This document shows positions 7,209 through 7,753 of a stretch of DNA of 7,753 nucleotides, one piece after another. The first letter of the stretch is position 1, and every line of letters starts with the position of its first letter. The notes beneath the pieces are model-generated. The model was not told the origin of the DNA and did not search any database. It was given only the letters and a program-made list of their open reading frames with translations. A program made the position numbers and the translations under genes. This DNA is from Bacteroidales bacterium (lineage in GTDB: Bacteria; Bacteroidota; Bacteroidia; Bacteroidales; WCHB1-69): contig JAQUGA010000118.1 of assembly GCA_028684405.1 (NCBI GenBank), positions 1 to 7,753 of the forward strand, read 5' to 3'.

Positions 7209-7210
7209 TT

Positions 7211-7753
7211 ATGAGTATAAAATCACCATATAATTTTGTGCCTGCACCAAGCGAAAATGAGGTTTTTAAACCCGATTGGGCAGATCAAGTAAGTCATGAT
7301 ATTCCTTTTTCTGACGGCGAAAGCGGAGAAATTGAGTTGAAAATAACTGCAATGTCCCCGCTTTTTATCCGAAATGGACATAAAAAAGATGATAAAACAA
7401 ATGATTTCTCTCATTACATTGATGAAAATGGAGAAAAAAATTATTTCATTCCAGGTTCATCACTAAAAGGGATGTTTCGGAATGTGTTGGAGATTATGAG
7501 TTTTTCGAGGATGAATAAAAATCTGGTGAATGATGATAGGTATTCTTTTAGAGATTTAACTAATGAAAGTTTATATCTTAAATCATATAGATCAAACGAT
7601 GTTAATTGTGGATGGCTTAAAGAAGACGAATCCGGCAAATGGAATATTATTGATTGCGGTAAGCCAGAACGTATTTCTCATCAAGAGATTGATGAAGTTT
7701 TTAATACGAATTTTGAGAAGCAGTTTGAGTATAAATTTGATAAGAAACTTTTG
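7211..7753 (+). CDS. Cas7-type RAMP of the TIGR03986 family (3' truncated by window edge)
   Basis: Open from ATG 7211 to the right edge, 181 codons with no stop, so the gene continues outside. The opening YNFVPAPSENEVFKPDWADQ and HDIPFSDGESGEIEL are typical of TIGR03986 RAMP proteins, the Cas7 subunit of III-D complexes that carries a large insertion. Next come SPLFIRNG at 49-56, a loop with NDF at 64-66, and YFIPGSSLKGMFRNVLE at 78-94, the RAMP signature. From about residue 95 the sequence (RDLTNESLYLKSY, CGWLKEDES, IDCGKPERISHQEID) belongs to the family's insertion region. As a Cas7 it should bind crRNA and possibly cut target RNA; the C-terminal glycine-rich loop is not in the window. It starts 2 nt after the csx19 stop. 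Confidence 0.82.
   Translation, partial: MSIKSPYNFVPAPSENEVFKPDWADQVSHDIPFSDGESGEIELKITAMSPLFIRNGHKKDDKTNDFSHYIDENGEKNYFIPGSSLKGMFRNVLEIMSFSRMNKNLVNDDRYSFRDLTNESLYLKSYRSNDVNCGWLKEDESGKWNIIDCGKPERISHQEIDEVFNTNFEKQFEYKFDKKLL

Overview
The window is AT-rich, with mostly weak or absent Shine-Dalgarno sequences and one match to the Bacteroidota -7 promoter element (TAnnTTTG). The proteins resemble Bacteroidota (Flavobacteria/Bacteroidales-like) homologues, so the host is probably a Bacteroidota bacterium. This assignment is inference; there is no rRNA or marker gene here. All real genes are on the + strand.

Layout. Bases 1-980 hold the 3' part of a WYL-domain transcriptional regulator that runs off the left edge. 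Bases 981-1221 are non-coding and contain three adjacent inverted repeats and a promoter-like element. From 1222 to the right edge runs one tightly packed operon for a type III CRISPR-Cas RNA-targeting complex, best matched to subtype III-D: cas6 (crRNA-processing endonuclease), cas10 (large subunit with a GGDD cyclase motif and no HD nuclease domain), a small Csm3-type cas7, csx10 (Cas5-like), a double-domain Cas7 (Cas7-2x-like), csx19, and the first 181 codons of a TIGR03986-type Cas7 that runs off the right edge. Most junctions in the cas operon overlap or are separated by only 2 nt (largest gap 22 nt), so the genes are probably co-transcribed and translationally coupled.

How they work together (family knowledge). 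Cas6 cuts the CRISPR transcript into crRNAs. The Cas7-type and Csx10 proteins build a filament on the crRNA, and its Cas7 active sites cut complementary RNA. Cas10 sits at the crRNA 5' end and, when target RNA binds, should make cyclic oligoadenylate second messengers. The WYL protein is a candidate regulator of the locus.

The most notable sequence-level result is that the first two operon genes each carry a single-base frameshift in a homopolymer: cas6 at T6 (1814-1819) and cas10 at A8 (2646-2653). Each break removes an essential element from the reading frame (the Cas6 glycine-rich loop; the Cas10 GGDD motif, which lies in the gap between the two open frames). Either the assembly has homopolymer errors or the operon is broken or slippage-dependent. 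No CRISPR array, adaptation genes (cas1/cas2) or cyclic-oligoadenylate effector are present in the window. The system appears to be a variant of a known class rather than wholly new; its unfused III-D architecture and HD-less Cas10 are the points worth following.
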